This document shows, piece by piece, positions 15,377-23,900 of a stretch of DNA of 64,000 nt. The notes below the pieces were generated by a model that was given only the letters and a program-made list of their open reading frames with translations, was not told the origin of the DNA and searched no databases. A program made the translations under genes and the position numbers. The number at the start of each line of letters is the position of its first letter. The first letter of the stretch is position 1. Origin of the DNA: Gardnerella vaginalis 1500E (GTDB taxonomy: Bacteria > Actinomycetota > Actinomycetes > Actinomycetales > Bifidobacteriaceae); contig NZ_ADES01000001.1 of assembly GCF_000263595.1 (NCBI RefSeq), positions 62,001 through 126,000 of the forward strand. The letters run 5' to 3'.

Positions 15377-16738
15377 TTATAGTTTTAGTGCAGCATTCAT
15401 CCACAAATCGTTTCTAATGCGCAAACTATTTCCCAGCGCGCGACCGCCAATATACACTGAATTTAGCACAATCCACAATGTGATTGTTCTTATTACATCG
15501 TTCGCGTTAAAAGCAACGTCAAAACAGCTTGTACAAATAAGTACGCCTAAATACACAACTGCCGTAGCTGAGCATGATTTTGCTAAGTAAGAATGATCGC
15601 CAGCTCCGATTAATACTCCATCTAGCGCCCACATCCATCCAGCAAGAGGCAAGAACAAGCCAAGAATTGTCATGCCTACAGAAATTAAAAGCTGGATATC
15701 TGCGTGCGGACTAAACAGTGGCGAACAGCTCCACCCCACTAAAATCATGAATAAACCGACTCCTAAGCTGCTTACAGCACCAACTTGAGCACAAATGCGT
15801 GTAATAATTCCAGCACGTTTACGTAGGCCCGCTCCCAGCACTGAGGCAACAATAGTTTGTGCCGCAATACCAATAGCATCGAGAATATTCATAACAAAAT
15901 TCCAGCAAGAATTAGCAACTTGATACGCAGCAAGCGTATTTGTACCAAGACGAGTTGCAGCAACAACCGTAGCAACCATGCACACGCGCAATGCAAGTGT
16001 TCGCACAAATAGCGGCATGCCAGTTCCTGCAGAATGTAAAATATGTTGAAAATGAGGTTTAAGACGAGCACCACTTTGCATAGCCCAAATAACAGCTGGA
16101 ATACTGAGCACAAGTCCCATATACCATTGGGCAATCATTGTTGCAATTCCAGAGCCGGCAATTCCCATGTTTAATCCAAAAACTGCAATCACATCGAGAA
16201 TAGTATTAAGCACAGCGCCACTAGCAGCAGCAAATAAGGTTATACGGACTTTTCTAAGCCCTCGAAATATTCCGTTTGCAGCATACACAAGAAGCATTGC
16301 TGGAAGGCCTGGCATAACCATTTGAGTGTACACAATAGCATCCTGCAACGTAGAGCCACGCGCGCCTATTGCGTAACATAGCGGCTCAGCGGCGAAAATA
16401 AGCAATGCTGTAAGAATTACACCAAGAAATAATGCAAGCCACAAGCCGTCCATTCCAACGCTAAAACCTTCTCGACGTCTACCCGCACCTAGAAGACGAG
16501 CAACTTGAGAAGTTGTGTTGTATGCCAAAAATAAGCAAAGACCTGCAACGGTAAGAAGTACTGTTGAGCCAATAGAAAGTCCAGCCAACGCGTTTTTGCC
16601 AATATGACCAATAATAGCAGTGTCAATAAGTACGAACGCAGGTTCAGATATAAGCTGTCCAAAAGTTGGTACAGCAAGTATCCAAATATTGCGAAGTACC
16701 TCTTTTTTATTCTGATTATCCAACTCTTGATTCGTCAT
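15377..16738 (-). CDS. MATE family efflux transporter
   Basis: This 453-residue membrane protein of about twelve transmembrane segments belongs to the MATE/DinF group of cation-coupled multidrug exporters. Family signs are the N-terminal 'ILAVPTFGQLISEPAFVLID', the repeated halves with 'RGLRKVRITLFAAASGAVLN', and 'LGTNTLAAYQVANSCWNF' in the second half. The substrate cannot be told from sequence. It is followed by dnaB after 77 bases and preceded by the DnaA-box cluster at 16880-16972. Confidence 0.88.
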   Translation of the reverse strand: MTNQELDNQNKKEVLRNIWILAVPTFGQLISEPAFVLIDTAIIGHIGKNALAGLSIGSTVLLTVAGLCLFLAYNTTSQVARLLGAGRRREGFSVGMDGLWLALFLGVILTALLIFAAEPLCYAIGARGSTLQDAIVYTQMVMPGLPAMLLVYAANGIFRGLRKVRITLFAAASGAVLNTILDVIAVFGLNMGIAGSGIATMIAQWYMGLVLSIPAVIWAMQSGARLKPHFQHILHSAGTGMPLFVRTLALRVCMVATVVAATRLGTNTLAAYQVANSCWNFVMNILDAIGIAAQTIVASVLGAGLRKRAGIITRICAQVGAVSSLGVGLFMILVGWSCSPLFSPHADIQLLISVGMTILGLFLPLAGWMWALDGVLIGAGDHSYLAKSCSATAVVYLGVLICTSCFDVAFNANDVIRTITLWIVLNSVYIGGRALGNSLRIRNDLWMNAALKL

Positions 16739-16879
16739 AATGCTTCATTTCACTGCTATCTAGCAAATCGCAGCAAATGCAATATTGTGCAAATACTACA
16801 TAAAAATATTCGCGATTGAGCTAACACAAATATGAGTAAAATACAAGTAAAAATATGATTCTGCAAAGTTATTCGCAAT

Positions 16880-16972
16880 ATATCCACATTGTTATCCCCA
16901 ACATGTGGATAATTTTGCAAGATGTCCACTTAGACACGCCTTAAATGTGGATAACTTATCTTTTTATCCACA
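16880..16972. promoter_or_regulatory. Cluster of DnaA boxes away from oriC
   Basis: Within 93 bases there are three perfect DnaA boxes: TGTGGATAA at 16904-16912 and 16946-16954, and TTATCCACA at 16964-16972. Two more have one mismatch each: ATATCCACA at 16880-16888 and TTATCCCCA at 16892-16900. The cluster lies between the MATE gene and the end of amt, about 30 kb from the dnaA-dnaN origin. It has no AT-rich unwinding region like that beside dnaN, so a DnaA-titrating or regulatory role is more likely than a second origin. Confidence 0.75.
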
Positions 16973-17015
16973 TTTAATAATTCGTGCGTGTCTTACGGAA
17001 TCTATTTTTCCAGCT

Positions 17016-18797
17016 TTACTTACCGTTATCTTCGCGAGATTTACTAGATTTTTTATTGTTTTTATTAGATTCTTGCTCTTCTTCTAATGTTTTTTCGTCT
17101 AAATTAACTTCAGACTGACTCTTTTCAGATTCGTCATTAGTTTCAGAATCTGATTTCTTACCAGCTTCCAAAACTGTTTGCTTATCTGCACTAGTTGATT
17201 CAGACTCCATAGAATTGTCATCAACTGCAATATCAACCGAAGTAAGAACAGCCATCTGAGTTTTACTTGACGCATCGTCAGACACTGCAACAACAGCACC
17301 TTCATGGCTTTGAGCAATGGAAGAGAAATCATAAGCACGTTCGCCTTGATCGGCTAAATCGACGCCCTTACGTTCCTTAGCTTCAGAAATACGCCAGCCA
17401 AAAAGCTTTTCAAGAGCAAAAGCAACAATAGCTGTTACAGCACCCGAGTAAAGCACTACAATTCCGATTAAACAAAGTTGCGCAACAATCTGATGCCAAT
17501 CTCCAACAGAAAGCAAACCAGAACCATCTGCAAAAAGTCCAACGGAGATTACACCAATAAGAGCTGCAACACCATTTACACTTACAACATGCAAAGCTCC
17601 GTCATAACGTGCGAAAGTGCGAGAATGAGTCACAAGTGAAGTAATAACTCCAGAAAGCACACCCAAAACCAAGGCCCACAGCGGCGCAATAACGTCTGCT
17701 GCAGCTGCGCTAGCAGACAAACCTGCCATAACGCCGGACGCAGCACCTAATGCAGAGAAACATCCAGAACGCAAACGTTCGGTCACACCCCAAGCCAACA
17801 TTGATGCAGATGCGGTTATTGTGGAACTTACCCAAGCATAACCAGCAACACCTGGAACACCGGCGGAAGAGCCAATCATTAAGCCAAGCCATCCGAACCA
17901 AATCAAGAAAATTCCAAGCATAACAAATGGAACATTATGCGGATGACGAACAGAACCATTTTCAACAGATGACTGAGAAGAAGTTTCAGCAACTTCAGCC
18001 ACAGTAGCTACTGAAGAAACAACAGATTCGGTAGAAGAATTATCCTGAGCCTTTGCAACATCAGCCCACAATGCACGAGATAAACGACTCTTTGCATTAC
18101 GAGAATTAGTTTTAGCAGATGCCGAGCCAGCTCCTGTTCCAGCATGAGCAACATTTTTAATATGCAACACCAAACGCTTCAATGGGAAATGAGCGTGGCC
18201 GCCAATAATCATAACAATTGCAAAAGCTGAAACTGCAGCAGCAATATGTAGTAAAGATCCGCCTGCAAAATCATGCACTTGAATGCCCAAAGCTTGCGAG
18301 ATAGCTCCATTGGCAGACAGCAATCCGCCGCCACAAACCATATGAGCAAGCGGAGCAAATACTAAAGTAACCCAAACAGCCACAAAAATAAGCCAAATAG
18401 CGTAACGCACACGCCCAGCCAATGCTCCTGTAATTAAAGCAACTGCAACAACTGCGCAAGCTAAGCGGAATGCGGCAGGAATGCCTCCAGCTAGTCCGGA
18501 ATTAGCATCCATAGATGTAAATACACCATGGTCTGCAACCATAGAATCGCGGAATAGTAAACCGCTAAATGGGTCGCCAACAACTCCGCCAGCCATATCT
18601 TTACCAGCAAAAGCCAGTGACCATCCCCACAAAGTCCATACAAGCGTTGTAACAGCGATCGCGCCAGCGGATAACATCATCATATTTACCATAGAAGTAG
18701 CGCGTTCGCGGCCGCCATAAAATAGGGCAATACCCGGCGTGATAATAAACACCAATGCGCCGGCCAACAACGCCCACTGCGGATCCATTGTGGTCAT
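17016..18797 (-). CDS. amt: Ammonium transporter (Amt family) with variant pore and extra loops
   Basis: This is an ammonium channel or transporter with about eleven membrane segments. The 593 residues exceed the usual 400-440. Family marks are 'QWALLAGALVFIITPGIALF' at the start, 'HDFAGGSLLHI' with the first pore His (His184), 'FGWLGLMIGSSAG' and 'GVMAGLSASAAAADVIAPLW'. The second pore His of the HGVGG motif is replaced: 'HVVSVNGVAALIG' has Asn408 there (codon AAT). A 70-residue Ser/Thr/Ala-rich insertion fills the cytoplasmic loop at about 212-285, and the C-terminal 110 residues are acidic and unstructured. GAGGTGAAAA precedes the ATG. Upstream is ftsY, the mycobacterial ftsY-amt order, but glnB is absent. 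Confidence 0.9.
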   Translation of the reverse strand: MTTMDPQWALLAGALVFIITPGIALFYGGRERATSMVNMMMLSAGAIAVTTLVWTLWGWSLAFAGKDMAGGVVGDPFSGLLFRDSMVADHGVFTSMDANSGLAGGIPAAFRLACAVVAVALITGALAGRVRYAIWLIFVAVWVTLVFAPLAHMVCGGGLLSANGAISQALGIQVHDFAGGSLLHIAAAVSAFAIVMIIGGHAHFPLKRLVLHIKNVAHAGTGAGSASAKTNSRNAKSRLSRALWADVAKAQDNSSTESVVSSVATVAEVAETSSQSSVENGSVRHPHNVPFVMLGIFLIWFGWLGLMIGSSAGVPGVAGYAWVSSTITASASMLAWGVTERLRSGCFSALGAASGVMAGLSASAAAADVIAPLWALVLGVLSGVITSLVTHSRTFARYDGALHVVSVNGVAALIGVISVGLFADGSGLLSVGDWHQIVAQLCLIGIVVLYSGAVTAIVAFALEKLFGWRISEAKERKGVDLADQGERAYDFSSIAQSHEGAVVAVSDDASSKTQMAVLTSVDIAVDDNSMESESTSADKQTVLEAGKKSDSETNDESEKSQSEVNLDEKTLEEEQESNKNNKKSSKSREDNGK

Positions 18798-18890
18798 TTT
18801 TCACCTCAATTATTTCAAACAGTGCAAGGAATAACCATTGCAGCTGATACATCACTTTCTACCTATTGTAGTCGGAAATTCAAATATATC

Positions 18891-19997
18891 TTATGCCAAC
18901 AAACCTTCAACAAAACTTTGCGGATCAAATTGGACTAAATCATCCGGCCCTTCTCCTAATCCGACAAGTTTTACAGGAACACCAAGTTCTTTTTGAACTG
19001 CAACAACAATTCCACCTTTAGCAGAACCATCAAGCTTTGTAAGCACAACTCCAGTAATGCCAATCGCTTCAGCAAATATTTTTGCTTGAGCCATTCCATT
19101 TTGCCCAGTAGTAGCATCCAGCACAAGAAGTACTTCATCTACAGGCATAGTTTTTTCTACTACCCTACGAATTTTTCCAAGCTCATCCATTAAATTTGCT
19201 TTATTTTGCAAACGTCCAGCAGTATCAATAATAAGAACATCAGTTTTATTTTCTTTAGCTTTTTGTGCGGCTGTAAAAGCTACGGACGCAGGATCAGCAC
19301 CATCTTTATCTGCGCGAACAACTGGCACATTTACTTCAGATGCCCAGGTTTCAAGCTGATCCGCTGCTGCTGCTCTGAATGTATCTGCAGCAGCCATCAT
19401 TACAGATTGCTTTTGAGCAACAAATAGTCTTGCTAGCTTGCCTGCAGTTGTTGTTTTTCCAGTTCCGTTTACGCCAACCATCATAATAACGCCTGGATGA
19501 TGCGCATCAGGCTTATTTTCATTCAAACGACGATCAGTATTTTCACCAACCAGTTCCAAAAGTTTTGCACGCAAAGCAGCACGCACATCTTCTGCACTAG
19601 AAGTTCCAGAAATACGAGCATCCTGGCGTAAAGAATCAACTAATTCCTCACTAGCTTTTGCGCCAACATCAGCCATTAATAAAGTATCTTCTACATCTTC
19701 CCAGTCTTCCTTAGACAGATGGTCTTTGCTTATGATATTGAAAAGTGTGAGACCGAACGGATTTGCGCTATTAGATAAACGTTTTCGAAGGCGCTGTAAA
19801 CGAGAAGTTGTTGATTCTGGAATCTTAGATTCGTTCTTGCCTACTTCAACTGAATCATCGACACTTGCTGGAATTTCAGGGCCTCGACTATGGCTGCAAA
19901 TTCGCAAGATTACTGCAACAGCCACTAGCAACACAGCAATAACTATGGTCGCCGCCACAAACCAAATCACCATATTCATATCTAAAACCATGTTCAT
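18891..19997 (-). CDS. ftsY: Signal recognition particle receptor FtsY
   Basis: This is a GTPase receptor that docks SRP-ribosome complexes at the membrane. The 368 residues start with a membrane-spanning segment (about residues 10-32, 'WFVAATIVIAVLLVAVAVIL'), then a short charged linker. The NG domain follows, with G1 'MVGVNGTGKTTTAGKLA' (about 170), 'AADTFRAAAADQLETWA', 'LIIDTAGRLQNKANLMDELG' (first 20 residues) and 'TKLDGSAKGG'. The N-terminal anchor replaces the acidic A domain of the E. coli protein, as is common in actinobacteria. A TTG at 20033 is in frame; ATG 19997 is preferred, with no strong ribosome site for either. Confidence 0.93.
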   Translation of the reverse strand: MNMVLDMNMVIWFVAATIVIAVLLVAVAVILRICSHSRGPEIPASVDDSVEVGKNESKIPESTTSRLQRLRKRLSNSANPFGLTLFNIISKDHLSKEDWEDVEDTLLMADVGAKASEELVDSLRQDARISGTSSAEDVRAALRAKLLELVGENTDRRLNENKPDAHHPGVIMMVGVNGTGKTTTAGKLARLFVAQKQSVMMAAADTFRAAAADQLETWASEVNVPVVRADKDGADPASVAFTAAQKAKENKTDVLIIDTAGRLQNKANLMDELGKIRRVVEKTMPVDEVLLVLDATTGQNGMAQAKIFAEAIGITGVVLTKLDGSAKGGIVVAVQKELGVPVKLVGLGEGPDDLVQFDPQSFVEGLLA

Positions 19998-20205
19998 GAA
20001 ATTAAGCCTATGAAAATCAAGGGACACTAGCAATAGATTTCACTATTTTTTCTCATCTTTGTCACACTTTAAAATCTAACTACCGCAACACAATAGATTC
20101 CATTACACTGTTAAAATCAATATATTGCGCAAAAATAAGCAATCTAAATGTTCTAATAGTTAATTAGTGCTGATTAGCAATAATTAGTAGTTTTAAGGAG
20201 ATTTT

Positions 20206-20463
20206 ATGGCAGATAAATCTATAGAAGTATACGGTGCTAATTGGTGCGGCGATTGCATAAGAGCAAAAGCTGCGCTTAACAAGTATGGCGTAGATTTTAT
20301 TTGGCACGATATAGAAACTGAAGAGGGAGCTGCAGAAAAAGCCGTAGAGATTAGTGGCCAAAAGCATATTCCGGTAGTTACTTTTGCTGACAATACTTTT
20401 ATGGTTGAACCATCCGCTACACAAATTAAGTCAAAGCTGGAAACATTAGGAATACTGCAATAA
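20206..20463 (+). CDS. Mycoredoxin-like glutaredoxin
   Basis: This 85-residue thioredoxin-fold protein has the active site 'ANWCGDCIRAK' (Cys14, Cys17), cis-Pro in 'HIPVVTFAD' and an ending 'EPSATQIKSKLETLGI' like that of actinobacterial mycoredoxin-1 and NrdH-type proteins. It reduces protein or mixed disulfides in the cytoplasm. A strong AAGGAGA ribosome site precedes the ATG. Mycoredoxin normally uses mycothiol, which bifidobacteria are not thought to make, so electrons may come from the thioredoxin reductase at 39505 instead. That route is inference. It is a single gene followed by tRNA-Lys. Confidence 0.82.
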   Translation: MADKSIEVYGANWCGDCIRAKAALNKYGVDFIWHDIETEEGAAEKAVEISGQKHIPVVTFADNTFMVEPSATQIKSKLETLGILQ

Positions 20464-20535
20464 TTTGTTTATAACACGCACAACAGTATATTGATTTCAC
20501 TTCGTCTCTTGAATGTAGTATACTTGGCGTTTGTT

Positions 20536-20608
20536 GCCCCTTTAGCTCAATTGGCAGAGCAGAGTCCTTTTAAGTCTTGGGTTGTGGGTTCGAGTCCCAC
20601 AGGGGGCA
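20536..20608 (+). tRNA. tRNA-Lys (anticodon TTT)
   Basis: The cloverleaf is complete. The acceptor stem GCCCCTT pairs with AGGGGGC (one G-U pair), the D arm is GCTC/GAGC, the anticodon loop CTTTTAA has TTT at its centre, and the T arm is GTGGG/CCCAC with TTCGAGT. The anticodon stem GAGTC/GTCTT has one T-T mismatch and one G-U pair. CCA is not encoded. TTTTTTA follows directly as a terminator. Confidence 0.93.
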
Positions 20609-20678
20609 CTTTTTTATACCCAAATTTAGACTTATGCTTTAATGCGCTACTCAATAAAACAGTAATTATATTAAAAAA

Positions 20679-22103
20679 TCAACTTGCCCAAACACTTGCG
20701 TCTTGATTATATTCGTCAATATCAGCGCCATGATTATTTGACTGCAAGTAAGTAGATTCATCATCTACTACGCCAGAATCAGCATCCGCGTTGATTGCAG
20801 CAAGCACACGTTTGTCCATTTTGTACTGAGGAAGCACATTTTTAATATAGCTTGTCACAGCATCTTGCATAGCAACGTCGTGACCAACTTTTTCTGCCAT
20901 AAACCAACGATGATCCAAAACCTCATGGAAGAACTGCGCTGGTTCAATTTGCGAACGGAACTCAGAAGGAATCATACGAACTGTCGGCTCGAAAATTTCA
21001 CGCATCCAATCAGTCGCGACGATTTCCAGCTCTTCACCTTGACGCCATGTAGAAGTGCGGTATGCATCCAAATCATTTAACAACCTTCGAGCCTGATTTT
21101 CTTGCACGTCCAAGCCTGTCAAACGCAGCAACTTGCGCGAGGCATAACCAGCATCCACAACTCGAGGACGAACAAGCACTCTGCGACCATCCTCGGAAGT
21201 TTTCATTTCTAACTCGTCAACGTCAAATCCCAATTCATTAAGACGATTAACGCGGCGCTCAATTCGCCACATTTCATCAGGACTGAACTTATCGACGTCT
21301 GTAAGCGTGCTCCAAAGTGAATGATAGCGATCTACTAAACGATTACCTATGCTAATTTCATCTACTTCCGTAGGCAAAAGCTGACCGGAGCTCAAATCCA
21401 TAAGCTCGCCAATAATATTGGTTCTAGCTAAATCAATATCGTATTCTCTCTGGCCTTCTGTTAAACTTCCGTGCAAATCACCAGTTTCTGCGTCAACCAG
21501 GAATGCGGAAAACGCATCAGCATCTCGCAAAAATAGTACGTTAGAAAGTGAAACATCGCCCCAATAGAAGCCAGAAAGATGCAGACGCACCATCAGTACA
21601 GCTAAAGCATCAATAAGTCGTTCAGCAGTGTCTGGTCGCAATGTGCGGGCAAATAAAGCACGATACGGCAAAGAGAATTTCAAATGCTTCGTCACAAGTA
21701 TTGCTTCAAGCTTTTCGCCATTAGCGTCTCTGCGTCCTGCAACAACTGCTATAGGCGTTACAGTTGGCAACTCAAGCTTGCGCAATCTACGCAAAAGTTC
21801 GTATTCTCGTTCTGCAACTTGACGAGTGATTTCCTTCATGGCATAAACTTCATCGCCAACATGAACAAAACGCACAATATGTCGAGAAATACCACGAGGA
21901 AGGTTTACAAACAAATCAGCCGGCCATTGAGAAAGTGGCAGCTCCCACGGCAACGTAAACATTTTAGGATTTGAACTAGCTGCAGTAATCTTAAGCGCAG
22001 TAGGCTCCTGAGACAACGCACTCTCGTCCTGTGCAGATACAGAAGTTGCCTGCACAGCACGCGGGTCCAATTGAGGAGCGTCATTCCATTCCATAGTTTC
22101 CAT
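20679..22103 (-). CDS. DUF4032 protein with kinase-like fold
   Basis: This 474-residue soluble actinobacterial protein pairs a lipopolysaccharide-kinase-like N-terminal region with the DUF4032 C-terminal region. Kinase-like marks are the lysine in 'DEVYAMKEITRQVAEREYEL' (about residue 90), 'FYWGDVSLSNVLFL' replacing the HRD loop (about 180) and 'AFLVDAETGDL' replacing DFG (about 200). The rest ('ARRLLNDLDAYRTSTWRQGE', 'HEVLDHRWFMAEKVGHDVAM') fits DUF4032. Substrate and biological role are not known. It starts at ATG 22103 or, three codons later, at 22094; neither has a clear ribosome site. It is monocistronic. Confidence 0.82.
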   Translation of the reverse strand: METMEWNDAPQLDPRAVQATSVSAQDESALSQEPTALKITAASSNPKMFTLPWELPLSQWPADLFVNLPRGISRHIVRFVHVGDEVYAMKEITRQVAEREYELLRRLRKLELPTVTPIAVVAGRRDANGEKLEAILVTKHLKFSLPYRALFARTLRPDTAERLIDALAVLMVRLHLSGFYWGDVSLSNVLFLRDADAFSAFLVDAETGDLHGSLTEGQREYDIDLARTNIIGELMDLSSGQLLPTEVDEISIGNRLVDRYHSLWSTLTDVDKFSPDEMWRIERRVNRLNELGFDVDELEMKTSEDGRRVLVRPRVVDAGYASRKLLRLTGLDVQENQARRLLNDLDAYRTSTWRQGEELEIVATDWMREIFEPTVRMIPSEFRSQIEPAQFFHEVLDHRWFMAEKVGHDVAMQDAVTSYIKNVLPQYKMDKRVLAAINADADSGVVDDESTYLQSNNHGADIDEYNQDASVWAS

Positions 22104-22306
22104 TTACCAATCAAGCTCGTGCCAACAATACAATCTGCAATAAATATTCATCGCAAATCAACCACTGGCTAATTATTGATAACAACTATACATAATAAAG
22201 CATGTTTAGTAATGTACAAACTTTCGCTTGTTTTTATTTTATTTTAAATTATATTTTTGCTTTTATTTTTCTGGCAGTTTTACCGATTTTTACCGATTTT
22301 GCTGGC

Positions 22307-22338
22307 AAAAACGGGGTTCGCTTTCATTGCGAACCCCG
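22307..22338 (-). terminator. Intrinsic terminator after the MsmK-type ATPase gene
   Basis: On the minus strand, CGGGGTTCGC and GCGAACCCCG form a perfect 10-bp stem (22312-22321/22329-22338) with a 7-base loop, followed by TTTTT. It lies 58 bases after the stop codon at 22396. The rest of 22104-22395 shows no gene; it holds a small TTTTACCGAT duplication at about 22278-22300. Confidence 0.88.
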
Positions 22339-22395
22339 CCATACCCTTATACCGAAAGTTTGCTCATCTTACTTTTATAAAGCAAACCTACGCTT

Positions 22396-23523
22396 TTAGT
22401 TCAAACGCAACTCAGTAGAAGGTGCAAACAGATGCATCTTAGATGGATCAATCTTAATCTTGACTGTATCACCAATCTTCGGCAAAGCACGTGGATTCAC
22501 GCGAATAGTCGTAAGCTTGTTCTGATCAGACATCATAGTAGATGCCTCTTCAGGAGAACCATCAGTTATGATATTGCCGTAGATATAGCCATCAGAACCG
22601 AGATCTTCTACGTTCATAACCTTCAAGGAGAACGCATTTGGATCATCGAAAGTTGCCAAGCTTGCGTCTTCTGGACGGAAGCCAACAATAATCTGTCCGC
22701 AATCTTCTACAGTGAGCTTATCAACAGCTTCGCTTGGAAGAACAATAGAATCCTCACCAATCTGAGCACGTCCATTAACCACTGGATGCTGGTTAATGTT
22801 CATAGATGGAGAACCAATGAAGCCTGCAACGAACACATTTGCTGGGCGGTCGTAAAGCTCAGTTGGAGCACCAACCTGCTGCAGAACACCAAGCTTGATA
22901 ACAGCAATACGATCACCCATTGTCAAAGCCTCAGTCTGATCGTGGGTCACGTACAGAGTAGTAACACCAAGCTGACGCTGCAAAGCAGCAATCTGCGTAC
23001 GAGTCTGCACGCGGAGCTTAGCATCGAGGTTCGAAAGAGGCTCATCCATAAGGAAGACTTTTGGTTCACGCACAATTGCGCGGCCCATAGCAACGCGCTG
23101 ACGCTGACCACCAGACAAAGCCTTTGGCTTACGATCCAAATACTCTGTCAAATCCAAAACTTCAGCTGCTTTTTCAACACGCTTGCGGATTTCTTCCTTA
23201 GGAACACCAGCAATCTTCAAAGCAAAGCCCATGTTGTCTGCAACTGTCATATGTGGATACAACGCGTAGTTCTGGAAGACCATTGCAATATCGCGATCCT
23301 TTGGCTGCATTGTAGTAACATCTTGACCGCCAATGAGGATACGTCCTTTGTTAACCTCTTCAAGGCCTGCCAACATACGCAAAGTAGTAGACTTACCGCA
23401 ACCAGATGGACCAACCAGTACGAGGAACTCGCCATCTCTAATAGTCATGTTCAAATCGTCAACCGAAGGCTTATCGTTGCCCGGGTAGATACGAGTCACA
23501 TGATCAAATACAACTTCTGCCAT
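22396..23523 (-). CDS. msmK: Multi-sugar ABC transporter ATP-binding protein (MsmK/UgpC type)
   Basis: This cytoplasmic ATPase energises carbohydrate-uptake ABC transporters and is typically shared by several of them. The 375 residues show Walker A 'VGPSGCGKSTT' (about residue 40), Q-loop 'VFQNYALYPHM', signature 'LSGGQRQRVAMGRA' (about 135), Walker B 'VFLMDEPLSNLD' (about 155) and the switch His in 'YVTHDQTEA'. The C-terminal TOBE/OB part ('PTELYDRPANVFVAGFIGSP') marks the sugar-importer branch. ATG 23523 is preceded by AAAGGAC. The longer frame to 23580 lacks conserved sequence. There are no permease or binding-protein genes beside it, which fits a shared ATPase. Confidence 0.92.
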   Translation of the reverse strand: MAEVVFDHVTRIYPGNDKPSVDDLNMTIRDGEFLVLVGPSGCGKSTTLRMLAGLEEVNKGRILIGGQDVTTMQPKDRDIAMVFQNYALYPHMTVADNMGFALKIAGVPKEEIRKRVEKAAEVLDLTEYLDRKPKALSGGQRQRVAMGRAIVREPKVFLMDEPLSNLDAKLRVQTRTQIAALQRQLGVTTLYVTHDQTEALTMGDRIAVIKLGVLQQVGAPTELYDRPANVFVAGFIGSPSMNINQHPVVNGRAQIGEDSIVLPSEAVDKLTVEDCGQIIVGFRPEDASLATFDDPNAFSLKVMNVEDLGSDGYIYGNIITDGSPEEASTMMSDQNKLTTIRVNPRALPKIGDTVKIKIDPSKMHLFAPSTELRLN

Positions 23524-23845
23524 GATATGTCCTTTCATCGGCAGGTACGTGCCGAACGATCCGTAGTGAAGGGTGTGCACTCATGACCCCAATTCCTACA
23601 TCGGCGGGTATCAATCGTCCACAGTTTACTTACCTGGTCCATTGAAGGTTTCTCTTCGTTGAGCCAAGCCTTAATATACCATGTTTATCTTAGAAAAACA
23701 GTAAAAAATCAGTATTTTCCAAAGCTTCGGCGTGTCGACTGCGTAGAAAGTTATTACTAAACATCTAATCAATAGTTAGTTTTCACAATAAAAAATACGA
23801 AATTATGTAATCGTTTGTTTATATTAAAAAGAAATGTTAAAAAAG
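23524..23845. other. Intergenic region without a recognisable gene
   Basis: The 320 bases hold the likely minus-strand promoter region of the MsmK-type gene (a TATATT hexamer near 23675-23680 on the minus strand) and AT-rich sequence. I see no ORF, RNA or repeat that I can support. Confidence 0.5.
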
Positions 23846-23881
23846 AAAACGGACGTCAAGCATAAGCCTAGCGCCCGTTTT
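23846..23881 (-). terminator. Terminator-like hairpin after the DsbA-like gene
   Basis: AAAACGG and CCGTTTT flank an imperfect inner stem (CG...CG, GC...GC), giving a hairpin 20 bases beyond the stop at 23901. On the minus strand it is followed by CTTTTTTAAC. Confidence 0.65.
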
Positions 23882-23900
23882 AGTTAAATATTTTATGTAA

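Noticed and set aside
16880-16972. A second replication origin
   Set aside because: There is a DnaA-box cluster but no strongly AT-rich unwinding element or dnaA/dnaN genes beside it, and gene orientation does not diverge there.
22202-22399. A 65-codon frame between the DUF4032 and MsmK-type genes
   Set aside because: It runs through the intrinsic terminator hairpin and shows only T-rich, hydrophobic sequence.
22432-23586. A 384-codon frame antisense to the MsmK-type gene
   Set aside because: It lies wholly opposite a highly conserved ABC ATPase, has no recognisable domain and is explained by codon bias in the real gene.
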